Shown one piece after another: positions 48,000 to 56,666 of a DNA stretch of 64,000 nucleotides. Position numbers and translations under genes: made by a program. How positions within the stretch are numbered: position 1 is the stretch's first letter; every line of letters starts with the position of its first letter. Source of the stretch: Pseudomonas sp. B21-040 (GTDB lineage: Bacteria; Pseudomonadota; Gammaproteobacteria; Pseudomonadales; Pseudomonadaceae); assembly GCF_024748695.1 (NCBI RefSeq), contig NZ_CP087176.1, positions 4,023,501 through 4,087,500 on the forward strand, in the 5' to 3' direction. Under the pieces are notes generated by a model, which ran no database searches, was not told where the DNA came from, and was given only the letters and a program-made list of their open reading frames with translations.

Positions 48000-49511
48000 A
48001 TGCGCATTCCATTATTTCACGCGCTGTCAGCTGTCATTTTTTTGAGCGGATCGTTCTGCATAGCGCAGCCAGTGGATGCGGCCGTACCCGCGCCAGCGAC
48101 TGCCCCCGCAGCCGCCCCGGCAAACCCGCCCAGTACGGCGCCCGCCGCGCCGCTGGCGAAAGATCCGGTGTTTACTCAGGAACAGCTGGATCAAATGCTG
48201 GCGCCCATCGCGCTTTATCCGGACCCGCTGTTGGCACAGGTGCTGATGGCCTCCACGTACCCCGGCGAAGTGGCCGAGGCGGTGACCTGGTCTAAAGCCA
48301 ACCCGAAAGCCACGGGCGATGACGCGGTAAGACAAGTGGCAAACCAGCCGTGGGATCCGAGTGTTCAGGCGCTGGTCGCCTTCCCGCAGGTTCTGGTCAC
48401 GCTGGGGCAGGATCCCATCTGGGTACAACGCCTGGGTGATGCGTTCCTGGCGCAGCCCGACGATGTCATGGGCGCCGTGCAACGTTTACGGCATCAGGCG
48501 CAAGCCGCAGGCAACCTGCAAAGCAACCAATATCAGAACGTGACGATTCAGAACATTCCGCCATCGGCCCCTGCCGTTGAATCAGCACCCGCCAGCAACT
48601 CGACCATCATCATTCAACCCGCGGACCCGCAGATTGTGTACGTCCCCACCTATAACCCGACAACCACCTACGGCACCTGGCCGTATCCAGCCTCGCCGCC
48701 TGCGTACTATCCGCCTCCGCCCGCCTACTATCCCGGTCAGGCATTGATGGCCGGGCTGGCGTTTGGTACCGGTGTGGCGATCGTCGGTGCGTTGTGGGGT
48801 GAATGTGACTGGGGCAATAACGATGTCGACATCGACGTTGAGCGCTACAACAACATCAATGGCAACACTCGGATCAACGCTAATCAGAACAAGTGGCAGC
48901 ATAACTCCGCTCACCGCAATGGCGTGCCTTATCGAGACAACAGGAGCCGCGAACAGTATGGCCGCCAACTGAACGGCGCCAATCAGCGTTCGGCCTATCG
49001 AGGGGACAATGCCCAGCGCGCCCAGGCGCGTGAAAACGCTCGCGGTTCAATGGACAGGGCCGGCATCGAACGCCCCGCCACCAGCAACCGTGAAGCACGT
49101 AATCAAATGCGCAAGGCCGAACCCGGTGTCTCGGCCGGCAATCGGATGCAAGCCAATGCGGACAGACCGAAAGCGGCTGACAGAGGCCAGGGCACGGCCA
49201 GAAACACCCGTGAAAATCAGCAACCGAGGAAACAGACCTCTGACGTGAAACAACGCGGACAAGGTAACGCGAAGGCGCGCCAAACCACGCAAAACCGCCC
49301 GGCCGCGACGACCGCCAACAAGGGCGCTGCCCGCAACAATGCATTTGCCGGCACGCGCTCACCGTCCCAAGTCAACGCACAAGCCAATCGTGGCCGGGCC
49401 AGCCAGGCCTCTGCCCAGCGCCCCAGTGCCTCGCGCTCCGCTGGCCACCAAGTCAGTCGACCGTCCAGTCCACCATCGCGTCAAAGAAGTGGGGGGGCCG
49501 CCGGTGAATAA
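48000..49511 (+). CDS. DUF3300 exported protein with basic disordered tail
   Basis: A 503-residue protein with a signal peptide (cleavage near VDA, residue 27), a Pro/Ala linker, then the DUF3300 domain: FTQEQLDQMLAPIALYPDPL, LMASTYPGEVAEAVTW, NQPWDPSVQALVAFPQVL and VYVPTYNPTTTYGTW. A short membrane or glycine-rich helix (GLAFGTGVAIVGALWG) follows, and the last 200 residues are a low-complexity Arg/Asn/Gln/Ala tail likely to bind nucleic acid or acidic polymers. DUF3300 is commonly paired with DUF2950, as here. Function unknown. Confidence 0.85.
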   Translation: MRIPLFHALSAVIFLSGSFCIAQPVDAAVPAPATAPAAAPANPPSTAPAAPLAKDPVFTQEQLDQMLAPIALYPDPLLAQVLMASTYPGEVAEAVTWSKANPKATGDDAVRQVANQPWDPSVQALVAFPQVLVTLGQDPIWVQRLGDAFLAQPDDVMGAVQRLRHQAQAAGNLQSNQYQNVTIQNIPPSAPAVESAPASNSTIIIQPADPQIVYVPTYNPTTTYGTWPYPASPPAYYPPPPAYYPGQALMAGLAFGTGVAIVGALWGECDWGNNDVDIDVERYNNINGNTRINANQNKWQHNSAHRNGVPYRDNRSREQYGRQLNGANQRSAYRGDNAQRAQARENARGSMDRAGIERPATSNREARNQMRKAEPGVSAGNRMQANADRPKAADRGQGTARNTRENQQPRKQTSDVKQRGQGNAKARQTTQNRPAATTANKGAARNNAFAGTRSPSQVNAQANRGRASQASAQRPSASRSAGHQVSRPSSPPSRQRSGGAAGE

Positions 49512-50421
49512 CCATTCTGGAGTGAAGGCACTCATGGGTTTATTCCTTCAGGCCTTGGCGCTGACTGCCGGCCTGTCGTGGTCGTTCATGGTGATGGCGC
49601 AGCAGGAATTTCCAACACCGGAAAAGGCCGCTCAAGCGTTCGTCGAAGCGCTGGGCACGAAACAAGCCGATCACAAACGGCTGGCAGAGTTGCTGGGTGA
49701 GCAATGGCGCAGTTTCATCCCTAGCCAAGGCGCGGAGCGCGAAGATGTGGACGCGTTCCTGAAGCTGTACCACGAGCAAAACACCATTGAAAAAAGCGGC
49801 GAGGACAAGGCGGTTCTGTCCGTCGGAACTAACCACTGGACACTGCCTATACCCATTGTAAAAGGCGCAAGCGGTTGGCACTTCGACACCAAGGCCGGTG
49901 GTGCCGAAATTCGTGCACGTCGAATTGGCCGCAACGAACTCGCCGCGTTGCAATCAGTGCGGGCCTATCACGACGCCCAGATGGACTATGCATCCGTGGA
50001 CCGTGACGGCGACGGCGCACTTGAGTATGCAGAGAATATTTACAGCGCCCCCGGCAAGCACGACGGACTTTATTGGCGGGACGACAATAGCGGCCAGATC
50101 AGCCCGTTGGGTCTCCAGTTCGGCAAAACCATTGCCGGTGAACCGTGGCACGGTTATCACTTCCGCATCCTTCATAGCCAGGGCCCTTCAGCACCGGGTG
50201 GCGCCTACAGCTACCTCATCGGTGACAAGATGACCCGGGGCTTTGCACTGATCGCCTGGCCGGCGAAATACAACGATACCGGCGTCATGAGTTTCATGAT
50301 CAGCCATGATGGGCAGGTATTCGAGAAAGACATGGGGCCTGACAGTGAACAGTTGGCGAAGTCGATGAAGAATTTTGATCCGGATGCCAGTTGGGAAGAG
50401 GTCCCGGACAATGAAGAGTAA
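49504..50421 (+). CDS. DUF2950 exported protein
   Basis: About 305 residues from GTG 49504, which overlaps the DUF3300 stop and has a G-rich ribosome site; ATG 49534 is an alternative. A signal peptide ends VMA, then the DUF2950 domain: EFPTPEKAAQAFVEALGTKQ, WTLPIPIVKGASGWHFDTKA, NELAALQSVRAYHDAQMDYA, and GGAYSYLIGDKMTRGFALIA. The overlap with the DUF3300 gene indicates translational coupling and a shared envelope job. The biochemical role is unknown. Confidence 0.85.
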   Translation: MNNHSGVKALMGLFLQALALTAGLSWSFMVMAQQEFPTPEKAAQAFVEALGTKQADHKRLAELLGEQWRSFIPSQGAEREDVDAFLKLYHEQNTIEKSGEDKAVLSVGTNHWTLPIPIVKGASGWHFDTKAGGAEIRARRIGRNELAALQSVRAYHDAQMDYASVDRDGDGALEYAENIYSAPGKHDGLYWRDDNSGQISPLGLQFGKTIAGEPWHGYHFRILHSQGPSAPGGAYSYLIGDKMTRGFALIAWPAKYNDTGVMSFMISHDGQVFEKDMGPDSEQLAKSMKNFDPDASWEEVPDNEE

Positions 50422-50464
50422 CAAGCACTACTGAGGCCCGATGCGAACCATCAGGAGACGGACG

Positions 50465-50602
50465 ATGAGCAAACAACCTCAACCCCGTAGCCGCGCCAAC
50501 CCGCAGCCCCGGTCCCGTCCGGTAGTGCCTGGCCTTCCTGGTAAAACCGGCAACAAGTCCGGGGGCGTGCGCGGCAACTATCCCCCCAAAAAATCGCAAT
50601 GA
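50465..50602 (+). CDS. 45-residue basic proline-rich protein
   Basis: A small reading frame with AGGAG eight bases before ATG 50465. The product is polar and rich in Pro, Arg, Lys, Gly and Ser (SKQPQPRSRANPQPRSRPVV and KTGNKSGGVRGNYPPKKSQ), with no hydrophobic stretch; it looks disordered. It is 43 bases after the DUF2950 gene and eight bases before the SGNH gene, so it fits the same operon. No family recognised. Confidence 0.6.
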   Translation: MSKQPQPRSRANPQPRSRPVVPGLPGKTGNKSGGVRGNYPPKKSQ

Positions 50603-50609
50603 CCTCATT

Positions 50610-51362
50610 TTGAAGGCTGCGCTGACCAAAATCCTGCTCGGTCCCTTGCTGCTGATGCAGGGCATCTACACGCGCCGGGTAACGCCCAAGCTGCCGGAAG
50701 CCGAGGGCGAACGCCAAGGGATCACCGGCAGCGGCGATGCCTTGCGGTTGTTGATTGTCGGCGACAGCGCCGCCGCCGGGGTCGGTGCATCGACTCAGGA
50801 TGAAGCGCTCAGCGGCCAACTCGTCAGGCTATTGGCCAAAGATTACCGGGTCTGCTGGAAACTCTGGGCCAGGTCCGGTCTCGATACGCAAGCGCTGCTG
50901 GAGCTGCTTGAAGCGCATTCGCCGGAACACTTCGATGTGGTGCTGTTGTCTATTGGCGTCAACGATGTCACCAGCACGTTGGCGACAGATCAGTGGATCG
51001 CCCGGCAACAACGGTTGATGAGCCTGTTGCGTAGCCAGTACGCGGCGAAGCTGATCGTGGTGTCCCCTCTTCCACCCATGCACCTGTTTCCCGCACTTCC
51101 ACAACCGCTGCGCTGGTACCTGGGGCTGCGGGCCAGTGGATTCAACGCAAACCTTGCCGACCTGGCCGGGCGAACGGAGGGATGCACACTGCTGACCACC
51201 CGGTTGGCCCCCGTGGCCGGTTCGATGGCGCGGGATGGTTTCCATCCGGGACCTGCGATATACAGTCAGTGGGCGCAGGATGCGGCGGTGGTCATTGACC
51301 AACAACGGCGCCAAACCGCGCCCCTCCATGTCGCAGAACACACAATAAAAATACAGGAGTAA
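50610..51362 (+). CDS. SGNH/GDSL hydrolase
   Basis: About 250 residues. An N-terminal hydrophobic segment (TKILLGPLLLMQGIYT) acts as a membrane anchor. Block I is LLIVGDSAAAGVG, block III SIGVNDVTS and block V DGFHPG, giving the Ser-Asp-His triad and oxyanion residues of GDSL esterases. It probably removes acyl groups from a lipid or glycan at the inner membrane. The TTG at 50610 lacks a ribosome site and probably relies on coupling to the preceding small gene; ATG 50655 is possible. Confidence 0.8.
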   Translation: MKAALTKILLGPLLLMQGIYTRRVTPKLPEAEGERQGITGSGDALRLLIVGDSAAAGVGASTQDEALSGQLVRLLAKDYRVCWKLWARSGLDTQALLELLEAHSPEHFDVVLLSIGVNDVTSTLATDQWIARQQRLMSLLRSQYAAKLIVVSPLPPMHLFPALPQPLRWYLGLRASGFNANLADLAGRTEGCTLLTTRLAPVAGSMARDGFHPGPAIYSQWAQDAAVVIDQQRRQTAPLHVAEHTIKIQE

Positions 51363-51364
51363 AA

Positions 51365-51793
51365 ATGTCCGAACTGAACCTGCACCCCAACGCCGCTGAT
51401 TCCTTGAAGCAATGGCACGACATGATCCGCACGGGGGACTTGAGTACCCTGCCCGGTTTGCTGGACGCCAATGCTGTGTTCCGCTCGCCGATGGCGCACA
51501 CGCCTTATCCGGGCGCGGCCGTGGTCTCGATGATTCTCAACACGGTCGTCAAGGTCTTTGAGGACTTTGCCTACCACCGCGAACTGTCGACGGCGGACGG
51601 GTTGAACGTCGTTCTGGAGTTCAGCGCCAAGGTTGGCGAAAAACAGATCAAGGGCATCGACATGATCCGGTTCAACGAACAGGGGAAAATCGTTGAGTTT
51701 GAGGTGATGGTCCGGCCCCTGAGCGGTTTGCAGGCCTTGGGCGAGCAAATGGGACAGCGCCTGGGTGCTTATCTGGCGGCCAGTAAAGGCTGA
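51365..51793 (+). CDS. NTF2-like (SnoaL-type) protein
   Basis: A 142-residue cytoplasmic protein with the cone-shaped NTF2 fold pattern: SLKQWHDMIRTGDLSTLPGL, LDANAVFRSPMAHTPYPG, and a beta-rich end with FNEQGKIVEFEVMVRPLSGL. Such folds act as isomerases, dehydratases or binding domains; the specific function is open. Two bases after the SGNH stop with a good ribosome site (ACAGGAG), so it belongs to the same operon and ends it. Confidence 0.78.
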   Translation: MSELNLHPNAADSLKQWHDMIRTGDLSTLPGLLDANAVFRSPMAHTPYPGAAVVSMILNTVVKVFEDFAYHRELSTADGLNVVLEFSAKVGEKQIKGIDMIRFNEQGKIVEFEVMVRPLSGLQALGEQMGQRLGAYLAASKG

Positions 51794-51824
51794 TCGTTGG
51801 CGAGGCGTTGGGGTAATCGACAGC

Positions 51825-51853
51825 AAGCCCGGCCTGACACGCCGGGCTTTTTC
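51825..51853 (+). terminator. Rho-independent terminator
   Basis: AAGCCCGGC (51825 on) pairs with GCCGGGCTT (51841-51849) and is followed by TTT, 32 bases after the NTF2-like gene. It closes the DUF3300-to-NTF2 operon. Confidence 0.9.
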
Positions 51854-51948
51854 GTGCGCAAAAAAATTCAGACCCCACTTAAAGCGGCTGCCGAACCTGT
51901 GTTACATAAGTCCCTGATTGTGAATCCTGCGCCCAATGAGGTTTGCCC

Positions 51949-52521
51949 ATGCTCCACGCCCTTCGCTTGCCGCAACTGCTGACCGCTGCCTTGCTCGGCT
52001 CACTCGCTTGCGGCGCCCAGGCCGGTACGCCATCGCCGGCACCTGCCAGCTTGTTACCGCTGCTGGAGACGATCAATGAGCGCTTGAACATTGCGGACCT
52101 CGTGGCACTGACCAAATGGGACAGTCGCAAACCGATCCAGGATACGGCCCGGGAAGCTCAGGTCATCGACAGTGCCAGGAAGACGGCCGAAAGCCAGAAA
52201 CTGAACCCGCAGGACGTCGCCGACTTGATCGCCGCGCAGATCGAAGCCAACAAACTGGTGCAGTACGGCCTGCTCGCTCAATGGCGCGCGGCGGACAGGG
52301 CACCGGACACTCCTCGGCCGGACCTCGTCAATCAAATCAGGCCTCGGCTGGATGAGCTGCAAAACCGCCTGCTGCAGCAATACGCCGACTTCGTGCCCTA
52401 TCGCAATGACCCCGACTGCCCGGACTGGCTGGGGATCGAGCGAGCGGGCCTGATCAAGGATCAACTGCATGGACAGGCTCTGATCCGCGCCACTGGCGAG
52501 TTGTGTGTCGTGGATCAATGA
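51949..52521 (+). CDS. Periplasmic chorismate mutase
   Basis: A 190-residue protein with a signal peptide (LTAALLGSLACGAQA, cleavage after residue 25). The mature helices LLETINERLNIADLVALTKW, DTAREAQVIDSARKTAESQK and DLIAAQIEANKLVQYGLLAQ match the AroQ-gamma class, which isomerises chorismate to prephenate in the periplasm. Exported chorismate mutases are known in several pseudomonads and pathogens; their use outside the cytoplasm is unexplained. The start at ATG 51949 follows GAGG. Confidence 0.85.
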   Translation: MLHALRLPQLLTAALLGSLACGAQAGTPSPAPASLLPLLETINERLNIADLVALTKWDSRKPIQDTAREAQVIDSARKTAESQKLNPQDVADLIAAQIEANKLVQYGLLAQWRAADRAPDTPRPDLVNQIRPRLDELQNRLLQQYADFVPYRNDPDCPDWLGIERAGLIKDQLHGQALIRATGELCVVDQ

Positions 52522-52653
52522 CCGGGCAACCGACGATTCGAGGCAACCATTGCTTGCGTCAATAGTCACCATTAACTCAATGAAGTTCTCTTAAAAAATC
52601 CGCGGCGTAACATCGGCTCCAGACCAAACAACTACACCCCGGAGCACACAATC

Positions 52654-53133
52654 ATGAAACGCCAAACCCTTCTCAGCATCGCTTTCTCGGTTTTCGCAGT
52701 TAACGCTTTTGCCGCTACCTCTGCTCAACCTGTCGTCGCTGAAGGCGGCTCGGATCGTCTGATTGAAAGCCGTGTGGCTGAAGGGGGTTCGGATCGTTTG
52801 ATCGAGAATCGCGTCGCCGCTGATGGCTCCGACCGTTTGTTCGAAAACCGCGTTGCCGCTGATGGCTCCGACCGTTTGATCGAAAACCGCGTTGCCGCTG
52901 ATGGCTCCGACCGTCTGATCGAAAACCGCGTTGCCGCTGATGGTTCCGACCGTCTGATCGAAAACCGCGTCGCCGCTGATGGCTCCGACCGTCTGATCGA
53001 AAACCGCGTTGCCGCTGATGGTTCCGACCGTCTGATCGAAAACCGCGTCGCTGCTGATGGTTCCGACCGTCTGATGCAAAACCGCGTTGCCGAAGGTGGC
53101 TCCGACCGTCTGATCGAAAGCCGCGCTGCATAA
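52654..53133 (+). CDS. Secreted 13-residue tandem-repeat protein
   Basis: A 159-residue protein. Residues 1-21 are a signal peptide (KRQTLLSIAFSVFAVNAFA), then from residue 28 to 157 there are exactly ten head-to-tail 13-residue units, consensus VAADGSDRLIENR, with two alanines at the end. Units 1, 2 and 10 have EGG in place of ADG, units 3 and 9 have small changes, and units 4-8 are identical in protein. Each unit is 39 bases with silent differences. Related repeat proteins occur in Pseudomonas under the unproven label phage infection protein. Function unknown; a periplasmic or secreted fibre or binding surface is inference. It is a single gene closed by its own terminator. Confidence 0.85.
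   Translation: MKRQTLLSIAFSVFAVNAFAATSAQPVVAEGGSDRLIESRVAEGGSDRLIENRVAADGSDRLFENRVAADGSDRLIENRVAADGSDRLIENRVAADGSDRLIENRVAADGSDRLIENRVAADGSDRLIENRVAADGSDRLMQNRVAEGGSDRLIESRAA
52735..53124 (+). repeat. Ten 39-bp tandem repeats
   Basis: Ten 39-base coding units without spacers. Copies differ mainly at third positions such as GGC/GGT, GTC/GTT and TTG/CTG, and the outer copies differ most, as expected when the middle expands by slippage or unequal exchange. Confidence 0.9.
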
Positions 53134-53161
53134 ATGCGGGGTTCTACCGCGGTACTCAAAG

Positions 53162-53191
53162 AAAAGCCCGGCCTTATCAGCCGGGCTTTTT
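53162..53191 (+). terminator. Rho-independent terminator after the repeat gene
   Basis: AAAAGCCCGGC (53162-53172) pairs with GCCGGGCTTTT (53180-53190) and continues into TT. It lies 29 bases after the stop. It is nearly the same hairpin as the one at 51825. Confidence 0.9.
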
Positions 53192-53217
53192 CGTGCACAA
53201 AACAAATCTCGCGTTCT

Positions 53218-53327
53218 GATCGTTCCCACGCTCTGCGTGGGAATGCAGCCCGGGGCGCTCCGCGTCCCTCCAAAGCCGAACGCGGAGCGTCCGTCGAGGC
53301 ATTCCCACGCAGAGCGTAGGAACGATC
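53218..53327. repeat. Large REP-type inverted repeat
   Basis: Arms 53218-53246 and 53299-53327 are 29-base inverted copies with one mismatch, built on TTCCCACGCTCTGCGTGGGAA; each arm is itself a hairpin. A second nested pair (CGCTCCGCG and CGCGGAGCG) lies between them. This kind of element is widespread between Pseudomonas genes. It sits between two convergent genes. Confidence 0.85.
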
Positions 53328-53351
53328 CAACGATCCATAAATCCAAACCGA

Positions 53352-55388
53352 TTACTGTTTGGTGCCCGGCAGCAGTTCGAAGTCTGGGGTAAACGGCGTC
53401 ATGGCGGCCATCAACTGCTGGAAGGGTTTGTGATCGCCTTCGAGGGTGGCTTTACCACTCGCAACGAGTTGAGCAAGGCTGGTTTGCCTTGCCATCACAC
53501 CTTCGAGCGCCGCGCGATCAAGGGTAATCGTCAGATCAGGATTTTTCGCCTGCTGCCCCTTGATGTTAGTCAGGGTCGAATTGCTCAACTCCACCACAAA
53601 CTCTTCCCCGTTGTCTGGCGTCTTGAGATTCATCACAAAGTGTTGGTCCGCGACTTTGCTGCCGTCCAGGGCGATGCCAAGGTACTCGAGCCACAACTCC
53701 GTACTCATGCCACGGATCATGTCTGGCCCGGCGGTTTTTGGTGGTACGCCCTTGGGCATGCCATTGCGTAGTTCATTCGCAGCCGCAAGGAAACTGTTGC
53801 GTACACCGGCACTTTCCTTCTGATAGCCAACCTGTTCATAGACGTCCGCCAGCAAGTCCTTGGCCTGGGTGTTTTGTGGTTCGGCATACACCAGCTTATT
53901 GAGGATTTCGTATGCTTCGCGGTATTTGCCCTGATCGAACAAGGCCTTGCCCTTGGTCATGATCTTGTCTGCGCCCCCCATCATTTCCACATAGAGCGGC
54001 GCCGAATCCTTCGGTGACAGCGGCATCAGCGTGGCCGGGTTGGCATCCCAGTAACCCAGGTAGCGGTTGATTACGGCCCGGCTGTTGTGCTCTTCCGAAC
54101 CGTGATAGCTATGAGTCGCCCAGTTGTTTTTAAGGCTGTCGGGCAACGTGTAGACGTTATGAATCTCGTTGATGGTGACGCCTTCGTTGGCAGCATGCAG
54201 TACGGCGTTGTTCAGGTTGGCGTAAGCATCGCGTTGCGCGCGCATGACGTCCTGAATTCGCTCATTGCCCCAACGTGGCCAACTGTGGGCGGCAAACATG
54301 ACGTCGGCCTGTTGCCCGTAGCGATACAAGGCGTTGTTGATGTTCTTCGACCACACCAGCGGATCGCGAACCAGCGCACCGCGCAACGTGTAGATGTTAT
54401 GGATCGTGCCGACAATATTTTCGGCGGCCCAGAACGCTTTGAATTGCGGAAACCAGGTGTTCATTTCCGCCGGGGCTTCGGTACCGGGGGTGCTCTGGAA
54501 TTCCATTTCTACACCGTCAATGGTCACGGTCTCGAAATCTTTTTCAATGTAGCGATTGGGCTCGATCAGGCCCATGTTGCCAATGGAGGCATTTTTACCA
54601 ATCGCCATGTCGACATGGCCATTGGGGCTATGCGGCAACATCAAACCATACTGGAAGTAGGCGCGGCGACTCATGGCATTACCGGCGTAGACGTTTTCCG
54701 CCACGGCATGCTCCATAAAGCCTTTCGGGGCGATCAGCGGAACCTTGCCACTGCGGATATCCGCCTCATCGACGACACCGCGGATGCCGCCAAAATGATC
54801 GGCATGGGAATGGGAAATGACGACCGCTACCACCGGGCGCTTGCCGATTTTTTCGTTGATGAAATCCAGGGCGGCCTTGGCGGTTTCCTTGGACATCAGG
54901 GTGTCGAAGACGATCCAGCCGGTATCGCCCTTGATGAAGGTGATGTTGGCCAGGTCAAAGCCGCGCACCTGATAGATCTTGTCCGGCACCACTTCGTACA
55001 AACCATAGGCCATGTTCAGTTCGGCCTGACGCTGCAAGGACGGGTTGATGCTGTCGTAATCCTTGCCGTCCAGAAGGAAGTCGTAGCTGCCCATGTTCCA
55101 GGCAACATTCCCGGCTTCGGCCATGATCTTTTTATAGGACGGTGCGGCGATGAAGCCTTTTTTCGCCTCTTCAAAATCGCGCTTGTCAGAAAACGGCAGT
55201 GACTTGCGCAGACCTTTTTGCAGTTCGACCGTGTAGGTGGAAGGCGGCTTGCCTTTGTTATCGAAATGGCCGTTTTGCGTCGTGGCCGGGACAGGACTTG
55301 CGCCGTTTGCATCGGCTGCAAAAACGCTGGGGCTGAAACTGCTGCCCAGCGTGATTGCCAGTGCCAGATGAAGGGTCTTGTTGTACAT
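53352..55388 (-). CDS. Exported alkylsulfatase, SdsA-type
   Basis: A 678-residue group III (metallo-beta-lactamase) sulfatase. A signal peptide ends VFA at residue 24. The zinc site is HSHADHFGG at residues 193-201, with AHSWPRWGNE later and the dimerisation and C-terminal sterol-carrier-like domains (FVMNLKTPDNGEEFVVELSN, ASGKATLEGD) present. Such enzymes cut primary alkyl sulfates such as dodecyl sulfate, giving sulfate and alcohol. It is divergent from a LysR regulator, the same layout as sdsA1-sdsB1 of P. aeruginosa. The start is ATG 55388. Confidence 0.9.
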   Translation of the reverse strand: MYNKTLHLALAITLGSSFSPSVFAADANGASPVPATTQNGHFDNKGKPPSTYTVELQKGLRKSLPFSDKRDFEEAKKGFIAAPSYKKIMAEAGNVAWNMGSYDFLLDGKDYDSINPSLQRQAELNMAYGLYEVVPDKIYQVRGFDLANITFIKGDTGWIVFDTLMSKETAKAALDFINEKIGKRPVVAVVISHSHADHFGGIRGVVDEADIRSGKVPLIAPKGFMEHAVAENVYAGNAMSRRAYFQYGLMLPHSPNGHVDMAIGKNASIGNMGLIEPNRYIEKDFETVTIDGVEMEFQSTPGTEAPAEMNTWFPQFKAFWAAENIVGTIHNIYTLRGALVRDPLVWSKNINNALYRYGQQADVMFAAHSWPRWGNERIQDVMRAQRDAYANLNNAVLHAANEGVTINEIHNVYTLPDSLKNNWATHSYHGSEEHNSRAVINRYLGYWDANPATLMPLSPKDSAPLYVEMMGGADKIMTKGKALFDQGKYREAYEILNKLVYAEPQNTQAKDLLADVYEQVGYQKESAGVRNSFLAAANELRNGMPKGVPPKTAGPDMIRGMSTELWLEYLGIALDGSKVADQHFVMNLKTPDNGEEFVVELSNSTLTNIKGQQAKNPDLTITLDRAALEGVMARQTSLAQLVASGKATLEGDHKPFQQLMAAMTPFTPDFELLPGTKQ

Positions 55389-55540
55389 GAAATGTTCCTT
55401 CGCCTAAGGGGGGTCAAAGGCATGAATGCCAATGATTGCGCGGGGTTCCGTGTGCTGGATACGAGGTCAACTTGACCCGTCGGCGTATGAATAGCATATT
55501 GATCTGATTACGAAAAATTCCATTTTGTCGATATTCGATA

Positions 55541-55555
55541 ACATAAAGGTTATGT
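55541..55555. promoter_or_regulatory. Dyad next to the LysR start codon
   Basis: ACATAA and TTATGT flank AGG, an exact dyad ending one base before the ATG of the LysR gene at 55557. It lies in the 168-base gap between divergent genes, so it may be an autoregulatory site. The upstream sequence to 55500 is AT-rich and probably holds both promoters. Confidence 0.45.
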
Positions 55556-55556
55556 A

Positions 55557-56507
55557 ATGACACCACGCCGTCTGCGCCAGTTTTTGGCATTGATCGAACA
55601 TGCCCACTTTGGTCGGGCCGCCAAGGCGTTAGGGGTTTCGCAGCCGGCGCTGAGCAAAAGCATCCAGTTGCTGGAGAATGAACTCGGGGTCACGTTGTTC
55701 GACCGGCGCACGGAAGGCGTCGTGTTGACGGCGTTTGGTCAGTTGCTTCGGGAAAAGAGCCAGCGCCTGTTGATGGCGCAAGAGGATCTGGTTCGCGACA
55801 TGGCCTTGCTGACAGGTGGCGATATCGGTGCGTTGAAAGTTGCGCTGGGCCCCTACCCCAGCATCAGCAGCGGGTATGCCAGCATCGCCCGATTGCATGC
55901 GCGGCATCCACACATCAAAGTCACGGCCCATGTCGCGGGCTGGCGTGACGTGGCCCTTCAGGTTGCCACCGGGGCGGTGGACCTGGGGATCGCCGAAATC
56001 AGTACGTTGCAAGGCCGGGAAGAATTCACCTGTGAACTGGTGGGTGAACATGAGGGGCGCCTGTTTTGCCGCCCCGGGCATCCGTTGCTCACGCAAAAGC
56101 GTTCGTTGAAGTTGGCGCAAACACTCGATTACCCGTGGGTGGCCTCGCGTATCCCGTTGCGGGTCGCCAGCCATTTACTGCCCGCCACATTGGGCTGCGC
56201 CGGCACTTATGACGCAGTGAATGGCGATTTTGTACCGGCCATTGAAATAGATGTGCCGATGCAAATTACGGCGTTCGTAGAGAACAGTAATGCCTTGGCC
56301 TTAGGCAACTTATCAAGCTTTGAACAGGCGTTCAGGACGGGGGAATTAGTACCCTTGCCCCTCCAGGACCTCGCACTACGCACCCATTACGGTTTCATCT
56401 ACCTCAAGTCGCGCTCGCTACCTCCCGTTGTAGAGCTTTACATGAGGGAAGTGAGGGCGATGGAAGAAGAACTTCGTCAGCGTGAAAGCCTTTTAGCCAA
56501 GATATAG
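55557..56507 (+). CDS. LysR-family regulator, likely SdsB-type
   Basis: A 316-residue LysR regulator. The HTH is LRQFLALIEHAHFGRAAKAL and ALSKSIQLLENELGVTLF, followed by a substrate-binding-like domain (LKVALGPYPSISSGYASIAR). Its divergent position from the alkylsulfatase gene matches the activator SdsB1 of P. aeruginosa, which turns on sdsA1 with dodecyl sulfate. The target assignment is by position, not by direct evidence. The next gene downstream has its own ribosome site and a long gap. Confidence 0.85.
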   Translation: MTPRRLRQFLALIEHAHFGRAAKALGVSQPALSKSIQLLENELGVTLFDRRTEGVVLTAFGQLLREKSQRLLMAQEDLVRDMALLTGGDIGALKVALGPYPSISSGYASIARLHARHPHIKVTAHVAGWRDVALQVATGAVDLGIAEISTLQGREEFTCELVGEHEGRLFCRPGHPLLTQKRSLKLAQTLDYPWVASRIPLRVASHLLPATLGCAGTYDAVNGDFVPAIEIDVPMQITAFVENSNALALGNLSSFEQAFRTGELVPLPLQDLALRTHYGFIYLKSRSLPPVVELYMREVRAMEEELRQRESLLAKI

Positions 56508-56666
56508 ATGGCGTGAATTAAGGGTCGCAATTTGCGACCACCCAACAACAGAGGGAGCGATTGATAGCCGAACTTCTCCGAAAATAAGTGAATGGGAATG
56601 CAACGCCGCTTTAATGAGCTATACCCAGTATTCCCCCTGCACTTATTCAATAACTGGAGATTGACA

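Noticed and set aside
52735..53124. CRISPR-like array of repeats
   Set aside because: Repeats are directly adjacent, without spacers, and coding; no cas genes.
52591..53346. Minus-strand frames up to 251 residues over the repeat array
   Set aside because: Any 39-bp repeat without stops stays open on both strands; the plus strand alone has a signal peptide, ribosome site and terminator.
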